From Luteimonas_C sp035250245 (GTDB taxonomy: Bacteria; Pseudomonadota; Gammaproteobacteria; Xanthomonadales; Xanthomonadaceae): a stretch of DNA of 64,000 nucleotides. Positions 40,378 through 49,645 of this stretch are shown one piece after another. Positions within the stretch are counted from its first letter, which is position 1. Every line of letters begins with the position of its first letter. Position numbers and translations under genes: made by a program. The stretch covers positions 1-64,000 of the forward strand of contig DATFFH010000045.1 in NCBI GenBank assembly GCA_035250245.1, read 5' to 3'. The notes beneath the pieces are model-generated. The model saw nothing but the letters and a program-made list of their open reading frames with translations, did no database searches and was not told the origin of the DNA.

Positions 40378-43149
40378 ATGTTTCCCGTGTCGAACGCGCC
40401 CGCCCAGCCAGACGCCGCCCCCGAGCCGGCCTACCAGCCCGCCGCCGTCGAATCCGCCGCCCAGGCTTTCTGGGCCAGGACCGGCGCGTTCGAAGCCAAG
40501 GAAAACGATCCGCGGCCGAAGTTCTATTGCCTGTCGATGCTGCCGTACCCGTCCGGCGCGCTGCACATGGGCCACGTGCGCAACTACACCATCGGCGACG
40601 TGATCAGCCGCTACCAGCGCATGACCGGCAAGAACGTGCTGCAGCCGATGGGCTGGGACGCGTTCGGCCTGCCCGCCGAGAACGCCGCGATCAAGAACAA
40701 GACCGCGCCGGCGAAATGGACCTACGCCAACATCGACCACATGCGTGCGCAGCTGCAGACGATGGGCTATGCGATCGACTGGACTCGCGAGTTCGCCACC
40801 TGCAAGCCCGACTACTACGTCCACGAACAGCGCATGTTCGTGCGGCTGATGAAGAAGGGCCTGGCCTACCGCAAGAACAGCGTGGTGAATTGGGATCCGG
40901 TCGACCAGACCGTGCTGGCCAACGAGCAGGTGATCGACGGCCGCGGCTGGCGCAGCGGCGCGGTGGTGGAGAAGCGCGAGATCCCGCAGTGGTTCCTGAA
41001 GATCACCGATTACGCGCAGGAATTGCTCGACGGCCTGGACGCATTGCCCGGCTGGCCGGATTCGGTCAAGACCATGCAGCGCAACTGGATCGGGCGCAGC
41101 GAGGGCTTGGAATTCTCGTTCGACGTCGAGGACAGCCAGGACAAGCTGGCGGTATTCACCACGCGTCCCGACACGCTGATGGGCGTCACCTTCATTTCGA
41201 TCGCCGCCGAGCATCCGCTGGCGCAGAAAGCCGCGCACAGCGATCCCGATCTGGCCGCGTTCATCGCCGAACTGCGCAAGGGCGGCGTTTCCGAGGCGGA
41301 ACTGGAAACCCAGGCCAAGCGCGGCATGGACACCGGCCTGCGCGCGGTCCACCCGGTCACCGGCGAAAAGCTGCCGATCTTCGTGGCCAATTTCGTGCTG
41401 ATGGGTTACGGCACCGGCGCGGTGATGGCGGTGCCCGGGCACGACCAGCGCGATTGGGAATTCGCCCAGGCCTACCAGTTGCCGATCAAAATGGTGATCG
41501 TGCCCGACGAAGTGCGCGATGCCTTGGCTGAAATCTCCAGCCACGTCGCCAACCACGACGACCCGATGCGCGCCGCGCTGGGCGAAAGCGGGGCGATCGA
41601 CGTGTACGACACCGGCGCGGCTGTGCAGGTGGTGGAGGAATTCCAGCGCCGGATCGCCGAAGAAGCCGCCTGGACCGAGCGCGGCTGGCTGGTCAATTCC
41701 GGCGAATTCGACGGCATGGATTATCAGCAGTCGTTCGACGCCTTGGCGGCCCGCTTCGAAGCCGAAGGCCGCGGCACGCGTCGGGTGAACTACCGCTTGC
41801 GCGACTGGGGCGTATCGCGCCAGCGCTACTGGGGCTGCCCGATTCCGGTGATCTATTGCCCGAATTGCGATGCGGTACCGGTGCCTGAAGATCAATTGCC
41901 CGTCGTGCTACCCGAAGACGTGGCGGACGCGTTCGCCAAAGGCGCGGTGCAATCGCCGATCAAGGCCGATCCGGCATGGCGCAAGACCGTCTGCCCGCAA
42001 TGCGGCGCGGCGGCCGAGCGCGAGACCGACACCTTCGACACTTTCATGGAATCCAGTTGGTACTACGCCCGCTACACCTCGCCGGGCGCGGCCGACATGA
42101 TCGACGATCGCGCGCGCTACTGGCTGCCGGTGGACCAGTACATCGGCGGCATCGAGCACGCGATCCTGCATCTGATGTATTTCCGCTTCTACCACAAGCT
42201 GCTGCGCGACGCGGGCATGGTGGACAGCGACGAACCGGCACGGAACCTGCTGTGCCAGGGCATGGTGCTGGCTGATACGTTTTATCGCGAAAACCCCGAC
42301 GGCTCGAAGGATTGGTTCAATCCAGCCAATGTCGAAGTCGAGCGCGATGAGCGCGGGCGTGTAGTCGGCGCGAAATTGATAACGGACGATCAACCGGTTC
42401 ACGTGGGCGGCGTCGAAAAGATGTCGAAAGGCAAGAACAACGGCGTCGATCCGCAGCTGATGGTCGACAAGTACGGCGCCGACACCGTGCGCCTGTTCTC
42501 GATGTTCGCCGCGCCGCCTGACCAGTCGCTGGAATGGAACGAAGCCGGCGTGGAAGGCATGGCCCGTTTCCTGCGCCGGCTGTGGAACCAGATCGAACGG
42601 CATGCGGCCGACGGCGCCGCTCCGGCGCTGGATGCGGCGGCGCTGACGCCGCCGCAGAAAACGCTGCGCCGCCAATTGCACGAAGCGATCCAGAAGGTCG
42701 GCGACGATTACGGCCGCCGCCACAGTTTCAACACCGCCATCGCCGCGGTGATGGAATTGCTGAACCACGTGTCCAAGTTCGACGACGTCAGTCCGAACGG
42801 GCGCGCCCTGCGCCAGCAGGCGTTCGAAGCGATGGCGCTGATGCTCAATCCGATCACGCCGCACGCCAGCCATGCGCTGTGGCAGAAGCTGGGCCATGCC
42901 GAGACATTGCTGGAAAACGTACCGTTCCCGCAGGCCGATGCGTCGGCGATGGCGCGCGATGCGGTGACGCTGGCGGTGCAGGTGAACGGCAAGCTGCGCG
43001 GCACGATCGAAGTGGCCGTGGATGCGCCGCGCGAGACGATCGAAGCCTTGGCCCTGGCCGAAAGCAACGTTGCCAAGTTCCTGGAAGGGCAGGCGGTGCG
43101 CAAGGTCATCCTGGTGCCGGGCAAAGTGGTCAATATCGTCGCGGCTTGA
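40378..43149 (+). CDS. leuS: Leucyl-tRNA synthetase
   Basis: 923 residues. The class I signatures are intact: HMGH (63-66, in PYPSGALHMGHVRNY) and KMSKGK (681-686). The CP1 editing domain (about 240-440) has TTRPDTLMGVTF and MAVPGHDQRDWEFA with the editing Asp. The C-terminal domain ends with VPGKVVNIVAA. It charges tRNA-Leu in the cytoplasm. A few dozen residues longer than the usual 860-880, mainly because of an N-terminal extension (to about residue 20) and loops. ATG 40378 has no clear ribosome-binding site; a GTG at 40387 is an alternative. It opens the conserved leuS-lptE-holA cluster. Confidence 0.97.
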   Translation: MFPVSNAPAQPDAAPEPAYQPAAVESAAQAFWARTGAFEAKENDPRPKFYCLSMLPYPSGALHMGHVRNYTIGDVISRYQRMTGKNVLQPMGWDAFGLPAENAAIKNKTAPAKWTYANIDHMRAQLQTMGYAIDWTREFATCKPDYYVHEQRMFVRLMKKGLAYRKNSVVNWDPVDQTVLANEQVIDGRGWRSGAVVEKREIPQWFLKITDYAQELLDGLDALPGWPDSVKTMQRNWIGRSEGLEFSFDVEDSQDKLAVFTTRPDTLMGVTFISIAAEHPLAQKAAHSDPDLAAFIAELRKGGVSEAELETQAKRGMDTGLRAVHPVTGEKLPIFVANFVLMGYGTGAVMAVPGHDQRDWEFAQAYQLPIKMVIVPDEVRDALAEISSHVANHDDPMRAALGESGAIDVYDTGAAVQVVEEFQRRIAEEAAWTERGWLVNSGEFDGMDYQQSFDALAARFEAEGRGTRRVNYRLRDWGVSRQRYWGCPIPVIYCPNCDAVPVPEDQLPVVLPEDVADAFAKGAVQSPIKADPAWRKTVCPQCGAAAERETDTFDTFMESSWYYARYTSPGAADMIDDRARYWLPVDQYIGGIEHAILHLMYFRFYHKLLRDAGMVDSDEPARNLLCQGMVLADTFYRENPDGSKDWFNPANVEVERDERGRVVGAKLITDDQPVHVGGVEKMSKGKNNGVDPQLMVDKYGADTVRLFSMFAAPPDQSLEWNEAGVEGMARFLRRLWNQIERHAADGAAPALDAAALTPPQKTLRRQLHEAIQKVGDDYGRRHSFNTAIAAVMELLNHVSKFDDVSPNGRALRQQAFEAMALMLNPITPHASHALWQKLGHAETLLENVPFPQADASAMARDAVTLAVQVNGKLRGTIEVAVDAPRETIEALALAESNVAKFLEGQAVRKVILVPGKVVNIVAA

Positions 43150-43160
43150 CGCGCGATTTT

Positions 43161-43230
43161 GTGGGAGCGGCTTCAGCCGCGAGCTTTGCTTCCGGGCGAC
43201 CGAAGAGCTCGCGGCTGAAGCCGCTCCCAC
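43161..43230. repeat. Family A inverted repeat (GTGGGAGC variant)
   Basis: Arms GTGGGAGCGGCTTCAGCCGC and reverse complement with a spacer of about 20 bp, starting 12 bp after the leuS stop. The first bases are GTGG instead of GTAGG, the most diverged end among the five family A copies. Confidence 0.88.
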
Positions 43231-43337
43231 ACGCAGTCCCGGTCGTCCGCGCCAGCCTGGCGTCCGCCTGAAGCGATCCTCAGCGCCCGCCCGCCGCGCT
43301 ATTGATGCCCGGATCGCCCTCGTCCAGACTGGCGGGC

Positions 43338-43922
43338 ATGATCCGACCCCTTCATGCCGTTTCCGCCGCCGTTCTGGCTCTCGCCCTGTCTGCCTGCGGC
43401 TTCCATCTGCGCAACGCCGTGACGTTGCCCGAAGACCTTGGCCCGGTGCGCGTGGTGTCGTCGGACCCGTACAGCCCGCTGAACCAGGCGCTGGCGCAGG
43501 CACTGTCGCGGATCGGCGCTCCAGCCCCGGCCGAGAACGCCACCGAGGCGGCGACGCTCGAGGTGATCTCCGAAAAATGGGGCAGCCGCCCGATCAGCAT
43601 CGACGAACTCGGCCGCGCGCAGGAATATTCGCTGCGCTACGCCGTGGTGTTCGGCCTGCGCGCGGCCAACGGCGACGACGTGGTGCCGCAGCAGACGATC
43701 GAGCTTTCGCGCGACTACATCTCCTCGCCGACCAACCCCACTGGATCCGAAGGCGAGCAGGAACTGCTGGCCAAGGAAATGCGACGCGAAATGGTCGCCA
43801 GCATCCTGCGACGCATCGACGCCTCGGAGCGTGCCACCGAGCCGCCGGCGCGGCAATCCCCGGAATCGCCCGCGTCGCAGCCCGACGCATCGCCGGTGCC
43901 GGGCCAAACCGCGAATCCCTGA
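43338..43922 (+). CDS. lptE: LPS-assembly lipoprotein LptE
   Basis: 194 residues. A lipoprotein signal (LALALSAC, lipid-accepting C20) precedes CGFHLRN and the LptE/RlpB fold (SDPYSPLNQALAQAL, the RAQEYSLRYAVVF strand, ELLAKEMRREMVASILRRI). LptE plugs the LptD barrel in the outer membrane for LPS export. ATG 43338 is chosen over the upstream ATG at 43302 for the signal peptide. The Pro/Ser/Ala-rich tail (170-194) is variable. It overlaps holA by 1 bp (TGATG). Confidence 0.95.
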   Translation: MIRPLHAVSAAVLALALSACGFHLRNAVTLPEDLGPVRVVSSDPYSPLNQALAQALSRIGAPAPAENATEAATLEVISEKWGSRPISIDELGRAQEYSLRYAVVFGLRAANGDDVVPQQTIELSRDYISSPTNPTGSEGEQELLAKEMRREMVASILRRIDASERATEPPARQSPESPASQPDASPVPGQTANP

Positions 43923-44956
43923 TGGAATTGACGCCGGAACGGCTGGCGGCGCAGCTAGGAGCCGAACCGCTGCGGCCGGCTTACCTGATCGCGGGTCCCG
44001 AACCGCTCCGCGTGCTGGAAGCCGCGGATGCTTTGCGCCAGCAAGCGCGCGCGCAAGGTTATGCCGAACGCGAAGTGTTCGAAGCCGAAGGCAATCAGCG
44101 CGAGCCCGACTGGGATGCACTGTACGCCAGCTTGTCCGCGCCGGGTCTGTTCAGCGCACGCCGCCTGATCGAACTGCGCTTGCCCACCGGCAAGCCCGGC
44201 AAACAGGGCGCGGAACTGATTTCCGATTTCTGCGCCGATCCGGCGCCGGATGTTTCGCTCGCGGTCATCGCCGGAGAGTGGAGCAAATCGCACGCCGGCA
44301 AATGGAGCGAAGCGATCGGCCGGATCGGCCACGTCGTCGTCGCATGGGCGGTGAAGCCGCACGAGATGCCGGATTGGATCGAGCGCCGTTTGCGCGCGCG
44401 TGGCCTGCGCGCCGATCGCGAAGCGGTGCAGAGCCTGAGCGACCGCGTCGAGGGCAATCTGCTGGCGGCGGCCCAGGAAATCGACAAGCTGGCGCTGCTC
44501 AGCGACGGCCAGCCGCTGGACGCCGCGCGCATGGAAGCTCTGGTCGCCGATGCGGCGCGCTACGACGTGTTCCGCCTGGTCGATGCGGCCATGAACGGCC
44601 AGCCTGCGCATGTCTCGCGCATGCTCGCCGGCCTGCGCGCCGAGGGCGAAGCCGTGCCCGGCCTGCTGGGCATGGTGGTGATGGAACTGCAACGCGCCGC
44701 GGCGCTTGCGAGGGTGCAGGAACGCGGCGGCAATCTCGCCGCCGAATTCAAGGCGCAGCGGATCTGGGAATCGAAGCAGGCGCTGTACCGGCGTGCATTG
44801 CAGCGGCACGCGGCGTCGCGTTGGGAGCGCTTCGTGGCGCGTGCGGGTCAGGTCGACCGGATGGCGAAAGGGCGCGCCGCGGGCGACGCCTGGCAGGCAT
44901 TGGAGCGCTTGCTCCTGGCCGTCGCCGAGCCGCGGGCGACGGCGTTGCTGGCGTGA
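43922..44956 (+). CDS. holA: DNA polymerase III delta subunit
   Basis: 344 residues. It opens AYLIAGPEPLRVLEAADALR, the standard delta-subunit start, with later RLIELRLPTGKPG, EGNLLAAAQEIDKLALL and FRLVDAAMNG blocks of the AAA-like domain II and domain III. As part of the clamp loader it opens the beta ring. The ATG overlaps the lptE stop by 1 bp (TGATG), an arrangement conserved in this order. The gene ends 33 bp before a family D repeat. Confidence 0.96.
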   Translation: MELTPERLAAQLGAEPLRPAYLIAGPEPLRVLEAADALRQQARAQGYAEREVFEAEGNQREPDWDALYASLSAPGLFSARRLIELRLPTGKPGKQGAELISDFCADPAPDVSLAVIAGEWSKSHAGKWSEAIGRIGHVVVAWAVKPHEMPDWIERRLRARGLRADREAVQSLSDRVEGNLLAAAQEIDKLALLSDGQPLDAARMEALVADAARYDVFRLVDAAMNGQPAHVSRMLAGLRAEGEAVPGLLGMVVMELQRAAALARVQERGGNLAAEFKAQRIWESKQALYRRALQRHAASRWERFVARAGQVDRMAKGRAAGDAWQALERLLLAVAEPRATALLA

Positions 44957-44989
44957 TCGGCATTATTCCGGCCAGCGACGGCTGTTCCT

Positions 44990-45084
44990 CCCCCTTTGAA
45001 AAAGGGGGATCGAGGGGGATTTGCTTTTGCTCTTGCGTGGAAAAGCAAAAGCAAATCCCCCGTAGCCCCCTTTTTCAAAGGGGG
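44990..45084. repeat. Family D inverted repeat
   Basis: Left CCCCCTTTGAAAAAGGGGG (itself a hairpin) and GAGGGGGATTTGC, then the mirror GCAAATCCCCC and CCCCCTTTTTCAAAGGGGG. The distal copy is at 48021-48137. It lies between holA and nadD. Confidence 0.88.
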
Positions 45085-45116
45085 CAACAGCAACAGCAAC
45101 GGCAGGCGACGCCGGA

Positions 45117-45794
45117 ATGATGCGAGCCGTGCCGCTGCGGGTGCTCTACGGCGGCACCTTCGACCCCGTCCACAACGGCCATCTCGCCGTCGCCCGTCAC
45201 GCGCGCGACGCGCTCGCGGCCGAGGTGCATCTGATGCCCGCCGCCGATCCGCCGCACAAAGGCCCGACCCACGCCGGCGCGGAACAGCGCGCGGCGATGC
45301 TGGCGCTGGCGATCGGCCACGAATCCGGTTTGCGCATCGACCTGCGCGAACTACGCCGCAAAGGCCCGTCCTACACCATCGACACTTTGCGCGAACTGCG
45401 CGCCGAACTCGGCACCGAAGCGCGGATCGCTTTGCTTGTCGGCGCCGACAGCTTCCTGGCGCTGCCTACTTGGCGCTCCTGGCGCGAATTGTTCGATTAC
45501 GCCCATTTCGTCGTGGCGGAGCGGCCCGGCAACGGGCTCGCGAGCAAGTTGCCGGATGAGCTGACGCCGGTCGCTGACGGCCGCTGGGCCGATTCTCCTG
45601 CAGGTCTTCGCCGGACGCCGGCGGGCCGGATTTGGCGAATGGAGCAGCCTCTGCATCCTGAATCGGCGAGCGAAATCCGGCGTCGGATCCGGGCCGGAGA
45701 ACCCTGGCGCGACCAGTTGCCGACGCCGGTGGCGGCCTATATCGCCGATAACGGGCTGTACGAAGCCCGAACCGTCACATCCGGTCCGTTATAA
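45117..45794 (+). CDS. nadD: Nicotinate-nucleotide adenylyltransferase
   Basis: 225 residues. VLYGGTFDPVHNGHL is the family signature (GxFxPxHxGH), followed by PAADPPHKGP, VGADSFLALPTW and HPESASEIRRRI (the SxTxIR equivalent). It makes deamido-NAD from nicotinate mononucleotide and ATP. Two adjacent ATG codons (45117, 45120) are possible starts. A perfect TATAAT hexamer (45790-45795) overlaps its stop codon and may be a -10 element for rsfS. Confidence 0.95.
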   Translation: MMRAVPLRVLYGGTFDPVHNGHLAVARHARDALAAEVHLMPAADPPHKGPTHAGAEQRAAMLALAIGHESGLRIDLRELRRKGPSYTIDTLRELRAELGTEARIALLVGADSFLALPTWRSWRELFDYAHFVVAERPGNGLASKLPDELTPVADGRWADSPAGLRRTPAGRIWRMEQPLHPESASEIRRRIRAGEPWRDQLPTPVAAYIADNGLYEARTVTSGPL

Positions 45795-45824
45795 TCCCTG
45801 CGTAATTCCCGGAGCCGATAGCCC

Positions 45825-46232
45825 TTGACCAGCCCCGCGCAAGTCATCAAGACCCGCCTTCCCAACCCGCCGCCGCCCGTACCTGTTCTGCTGAAACAGG
45901 TCCATTCCGCCCTCGAAGACATCAAGGCCCGCGATACGGTCGAGATCGACGTGCGCGGCAAGACCAGCGTCTGCGATTTCATGATCGTCACCTCGGGCAC
46001 GTCCACCCGCCACGTCAAATCGATCGCCGACGAAGTGGTGCGTTTCGCCAAGAAGCTCGACCTGCAGCCGCTGGGCGTGGAAGGCGAGCGCGAGGCCGAG
46101 TGGGTACTGGTCGACCTCGGCGATGTGGTCGTGCACGTCATGCTGCCGCGGGTGCGCGAGTTCTACGCGCTGGAGCGGCTGTGGACGGTCGGCGACCAGC
46201 CGCCGGAAACCGAATCCGAAGACCGCCTTTGA
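45825..46232 (+). CDS. rsfS: Ribosome silencing factor RsfS
   Basis: 135 residues. A Pro-rich N-terminus (IKTRLPNPPPPVPV), as in other xanthomonads, is followed by the RsfS core: KARDTVEIDVRGKTSVCDFM, VTSGTSTRHVKSIADEVV, and WVLVDLGDVVVHVM with REFYALERLW. It binds ribosomal protein L14 and blocks subunit joining in starvation. The apparent start is TTG 45825. A TATAAT hexamer 29 bp upstream may drive it. In most relatives rlmH follows directly; here a minus-strand gene intervenes. Confidence 0.95.
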   Translation: MTSPAQVIKTRLPNPPPPVPVLLKQVHSALEDIKARDTVEIDVRGKTSVCDFMIVTSGTSTRHVKSIADEVVRFAKKLDLQPLGVEGEREAEWVLVDLGDVVVHVMLPRVREFYALERLWTVGDQPPETESEDRL

Positions 46233-46235
46233 TCT

Positions 46236-46312
46236 CGTAGGTGCGAATTCATTCGCACGCTTTTTGTCGGATATCGAAAATCAAAGCGTGCGAATGAATT
46301 CGCACCTACGAA
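46236..46312. repeat. Family E inverted repeat
   Basis: Arms CGTAGGTGCGAATTCATTCG and its reverse complement with a spacer of about 25 bp. The left end lies 4 bp after the rsfS stop. The AAAAAC that follows is the T tract of the next hairpin on the other strand. Confidence 0.9.
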
Positions 46313-46339
46313 AAACAACGGCGCCGGCGGCGCCGTTGT
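46311..46339 (-). terminator. Intrinsic terminator of the PhoX-like gene
   Basis: Perfect 11-bp stem ACAACGGCGCC/GGCGCCGTTGT with a 3-base loop. On the minus strand it is followed by TTTTT. It starts 13 bp after the PhoX-like stop. Confidence 0.88.
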
Positions 46340-46351
46340 CGTTTCCAAGGC

Positions 46352-47902
46352 TTACAGCGGCCCGCGCTGCCAGGGCCCGGTAATCGCCACCGTGATGCCC
46401 GGCGTCTGGATGTTGACGAACAGGGTGCGGCCGAACGGATCCCAGCAGGCGCCGCAGAATTCGCTTTCGCGGTAGTCGCCCTCGGGAATGCTCTTGTCGG
46501 CGCCGGCGATCTGAGAGTCGGTCAGCTGCACGTTGTTCTTGCACAGCCAGAACGATTCGCCCTGCCGGGTCAGGCCGACCAGGCGCGTGCCCGGGCCGTA
46601 TTCGTCGGGGCTGCCGGCCGGCGCCGCGTCCGGGTCTTCGCACAGCACCACGCCGCCGCGCGGACTGACCGTGAGATTGTCCGGATTGTGCGCGGCCAAC
46701 TGCTGTCCGCTGACGAACAACGCGCGCAGGCGCTGGCTGTGCAGGTCCAGCACCCACACCGCGCCGTAGCCGCGGCCCTTGCGGCCGTCGGCGCCGACGC
46801 CGCAGCTGGTGTCGACGATGAACAGCTTGCCGTAGCTGTACCAGATGCCTTCGCCGCGGCTCATGCGCAGGCCGCCTTCGGCCCAGCCTTGCGCGAACGG
46901 GCCGCTCAGCGTTTCGCCGGTGCCGATGTCGGGGAAACCACCGGGCGCGGGCAGGTTGTCCAGATCCGGATCCGGGATGTCGATCCATTCCAGTTTGTAT
47001 TCGGCGCCGATCGAAGCGGTGGTCAGATCGACGTTGGCCTGGCCGCGTACGCGCGCCATCTGCAGCCGGCCGCCGTTCTGCAGTGAACCGTAGCGGCCGC
47101 GGCTGTCGTTAGGGATGAACCGGTAGAAACCGGATTTGTTGCGGTCGTCTTCGGTCAGATAGACGATGCCGGTGCGCGGATCGATGGCCACGGCTTCGTG
47201 GCTGAAGCGTCCCAGCGAAACCAGCGGCTGGCCGTTGGTGCGCTCTGCGTCCGGGTGCACTTCGAAGACGTAACCGTGCTTGCGGCCGGCGCTCGACACC
47301 GCATTGGTCTTGATCTCTTCGCAGGTAAGCCAGGTGCCCCACGGGGTCGGGCCGCCGGCGCAGTTCACCAGCGTGCCGCCCAGGCTGGGTTCCAGGCTCT
47401 GCCAACCGCGCGCGCCGTAACCGAGCGTGGTGGTGCCGCCGCCGGCGCGCGCGCCGCCGCCGATGTCGCCGCTGTCGTACATGCCCGGCGCTTGGATCGG
47501 CGAAGCCGCGCCGCGTTCGTGGTTACGGATCAGCACCAGTTCGGTGCCGTGATGACGATCGTCCTTGCGGCCACCGTGGCGGGCGCGGCGGAAACCGACC
47601 ACCGCCATGCCGTCGTGGCGGTCGGGGCAGAGTTGGCCGTCTTGCATCGCATCGCCGGTCCAACCGAACGAGCGATAGCTGAAGCCGCGCGGCAATTGCA
47701 GCAGCGGCAGGCCGGTGGTGCGGTCGGCGACGGGCGAAAGCGGGCCGTAAGGACTGGGGATGGGCGATGCCTGTGCGGCTCCTTGGGTGGCGGCGAGCGC
47801 CTGGCGCGAATACAGCGCGCCCAGGCTGCCCATCGCGCCCATGGCCATGGCGGCGGCGCTACCTTTCAGTACCTGGCGGCGGGAGTGATCGAACGGGGAC
47901 AT
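46352..47902 (-). CDS. PhoX-family (DUF839) Tat-exported phosphatase-like protein
   Basis: 516 residues. ATG 47902 has AGGAG upstream. A Tat signal (SRRQVLKGSAAAMAMG) precedes the DUF839 beta-propeller (about 60-516), with HDGMAVVG, LIRNHE (the RNHE metal loop), LTCEEIKTN, GRFSHEAVAIDP, YLTEDDRN and CEDPD. PhoX proteins are Ca/Fe alkaline phosphatases in the periplasm. This gene runs opposite to the conserved rsfS-rlmH order and splits it, so it is an insertion of the accessory kind. Confidence 0.9.
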   Translation of the reverse strand: MSPFDHSRRQVLKGSAAAMAMGAMGSLGALYSRQALAATQGAAQASPIPSPYGPLSPVADRTTGLPLLQLPRGFSYRSFGWTGDAMQDGQLCPDRHDGMAVVGFRRARHGGRKDDRHHGTELVLIRNHERGAASPIQAPGMYDSGDIGGGARAGGGTTTLGYGARGWQSLEPSLGGTLVNCAGGPTPWGTWLTCEEIKTNAVSSAGRKHGYVFEVHPDAERTNGQPLVSLGRFSHEAVAIDPRTGIVYLTEDDRNKSGFYRFIPNDSRGRYGSLQNGGRLQMARVRGQANVDLTTASIGAEYKLEWIDIPDPDLDNLPAPGGFPDIGTGETLSGPFAQGWAEGGLRMSRGEGIWYSYGKLFIVDTSCGVGADGRKGRGYGAVWVLDLHSQRLRALFVSGQQLAAHNPDNLTVSPRGGVVLCEDPDAAPAGSPDEYGPGTRLVGLTRQGESFWLCKNNVQLTDSQIAGADKSIPEGDYRESEFCGACWDPFGRTLFVNIQTPGITVAITGPWQRGPL

Positions 47903-48020
47903 TGGCGACTCCTGCGGGGGCTGGGTGTGGGGGAGCCTGGACCTTAGGCAATCGCGGTAACCGCGAGATGACATTCCGGTTGCGATCGGTTTGTCGATGC
48001 GATCGTCGTCATGCAGGCAT

Positions 48021-48137
48021 GGCGTAAGTCCCCCTCCGGTCCCCCTTTTTCAAAGGGGAGTTCCTGGCATCGATAAGATTGCAGCGATCCGCTGTTCTCC
48101 CTCCTTTGAAAAAGGAGGGTCGGGGAGGATTTACGCC
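48021..48137. repeat. Family D inverted repeat, second copy
   Basis: Outer GGCGTAAGTCCCCCTCCGG and the mirror GAGGATTTACGCC. Inner hairpins CCCCCTTTTTCAAAGGGG and CTCCTTTGAAAAAGGAG. It lies between the PhoX-like start and rlmH, in an upstream region. Confidence 0.85.
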
Positions 48138-48267
48138 AGCCGACAAGAGATAGCTGAGGCGGGTTGTGCGGAGAGGTCGCAGGGTCACGCTCGGAAATGC
48201 ACTACTGTTCATGCACGCCTGCGGCATTTCCCGGGTGCGCTGCGCTTACCCGGGCTACGATGCCGCC

Positions 48268-48738
48268 ATGAAAGCGAAATTGATCGCAGTGGGCGAACGC
48301 GCGCCGGCTTGGGTGGCGCAGGGATTCGCCGAATACCAGAAGCGGCTATCGCATTGGATGCCGTTCGAATTGGTCGAGGTTGAGCCGGGCCTGCGCGGCA
48401 AAGGCCGCGATGCGGCGCGCGCGATGCAGGAGGAGGGCGGACGTGTCCTGGCCGCGCTGCCGAAAAACGCCTACGTCGTGGCGTTGGACGGCCGCGGCAA
48501 GCCGTATTCGTCCGAACAGCTCGCCCAGCGGCTGGAGCATTGGCGCGGCTCGGGCCGCGATCCGGCCTTCCTGATCGGCGGGCCTGAAGGCCACGCGGCC
48601 GACGTGCTGGCGCGCGCGGACGAGACCTGGTCGCTGGGACCGCTGACCCTGCCGCATATGCTGGTCAGGCTGGTGGCCGCCGAGCAGTTGTATCGCGCTG
48701 CGGCATTGCTGGCCAACCATCCTTACCATCGCGCCTAG
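48268..48738 (+). CDS. rlmH: 23S rRNA (pseudouridine1915-N3) methyltransferase RlmH
   Basis: 156 residues, the usual length (about 155). The SPOUT fold signatures are VALDGRGKPYSSEQLAQ, AFLIGGPEG and LGPLTLPHMLVRL with the C-terminal EQLYRAAALLANHPYHR. RlmH methylates pseudouridine 1915 of 23S rRNA on the 70S ribosome. ATG 48268 matches the family start MKxKLIAVG. Its stop lies 7 bp before a nested repeat. Confidence 0.96.
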   Translation: MKAKLIAVGERAPAWVAQGFAEYQKRLSHWMPFELVEVEPGLRGKGRDAARAMQEEGGRVLAALPKNAYVVALDGRGKPYSSEQLAQRLEHWRGSGRDPAFLIGGPEGHAADVLARADETWSLGPLTLPHMLVRLVAAEQLYRAAALLANHPYHRA

Positions 48739-48744
48739 CGTTTC

Positions 48745-48923
48745 GCTTTGTAGAGCGGAGCTTGCTCCGCTGCTTTTTGCTTTGCTGCTGCTCTTGTAGG
48801 AGCGGCTTCAGCCGCGAGCTTTTCATCAAGATCGCAGCGGTGGGCGGGAAGAGCTCGCGGCTGAAGCCGCTCCTACAAAAAGAAAAAAGCCAAAGCAGCG
48901 GAGCAAGCTCCGCTCTACAAAGC
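48745..48923. repeat. Nested repeats: family A inside family B
   Basis: An outer family B pair (GTAGAGCGGAGCTTGCTCCG at 48750 and its mirror ending 48923) has a complete family A pair (48793-48881, GTAGGAGCGGCTTCAGCCGC arms) in its spacer. The order B-left, A-left, A-right, B-right shows that one element type was placed inside the other. Confidence 0.92.
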
Positions 48924-48970
48924 AAAAAGCAAAAGAGCGGGCGAACCTCCTGTTCGCCCGCTGCGCCGCT

Positions 48971-49645
48971 TCAATTCAACTTGAAGTCGATCGGCACCAT
49001 GCCGATGGCCTGGATCGCCTGGCCGTCCTTCATCGCCGGATGGAAACGCCAATGCTTCAGCACGTGCGCGCGCGCGGCGGCGTCCAGATCTCGGTGGCCG
49101 CTGCTTTGCGCGATTTCCACCGAGACCGGGCGGCCTTCGACGTCGACGGTGATCTGCAGCATCACCACGCCTTCGCGATGCTGGGTTTGCGCCGCACGCG
49201 GATAGGGCGGCGGCGGGGCGTTGAGGTATTGCAAACGCACCGCGGCCGGGGCGGGAGGATCGATGCTGACCGGCCCGACCGGGTCGGCCTCGACCACGTC
49301 GGGGGCATAGGTGTCGGTGGCGCGGTCGGTGATGATCGGAATCTCCGGCACGACCGTACGTTCGGGCTTGGTCGTCGTAGTGGTCTTCGGAGGTTGCTCG
49401 ACCGGTACGGTTTCCGGCGGTTTCGGCGGCGGTTCCACTTTTTCCCGGATGTCCGGCGGCGTGCGTAAACGTTCGTCCACTTCGGTCGGCGCCGGCATCG
49501 TCACCGGCGCGATCAGGACCAGCAGCACGGCCGCATGCAGCGCCAGCGCCGCGGCGGTGACCAGGATGCGGATCGGATTGAGCGTGTTGGCGCCGTCGTC
49601 GACGGCGAACGAGAAACGGAAGCCGCGGTGCTGCGTAAGGACCAT
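48971..49645 (-). CDS. TonB-family energy transducer
   Basis: 224 residues. ATG 49645 has AGGAGG upstream. One N-terminal membrane helix (ILVTAAALALHAAVLLVLI) is followed by a Pro-rich periplasmic linker (VEPPPKPPETVPVEQPPK, then TTTTTK) and a C-terminal TonB domain (about 140-224; PPPPYPRAAQTQHREGVV, SSGHRDLDAAARAHVLKHWR). It transmits the proton-motive force to outer-membrane receptors. No ExbB/ExbD genes are adjacent. The gene is on the strand opposite to the housekeeping cluster. Confidence 0.9.
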   Translation of the reverse strand: MVLTQHRGFRFSFAVDDGANTLNPIRILVTAAALALHAAVLLVLIAPVTMPAPTEVDERLRTPPDIREKVEPPPKPPETVPVEQPPKTTTTTKPERTVVPEIPIITDRATDTYAPDVVEADPVGPVSIDPPAPAAVRLQYLNAPPPPYPRAAQTQHREGVVMLQITVDVEGRPVSVEIAQSSGHRDLDAAARAHVLKHWRFHPAMKDGQAIQAIGMVPIDFKLN

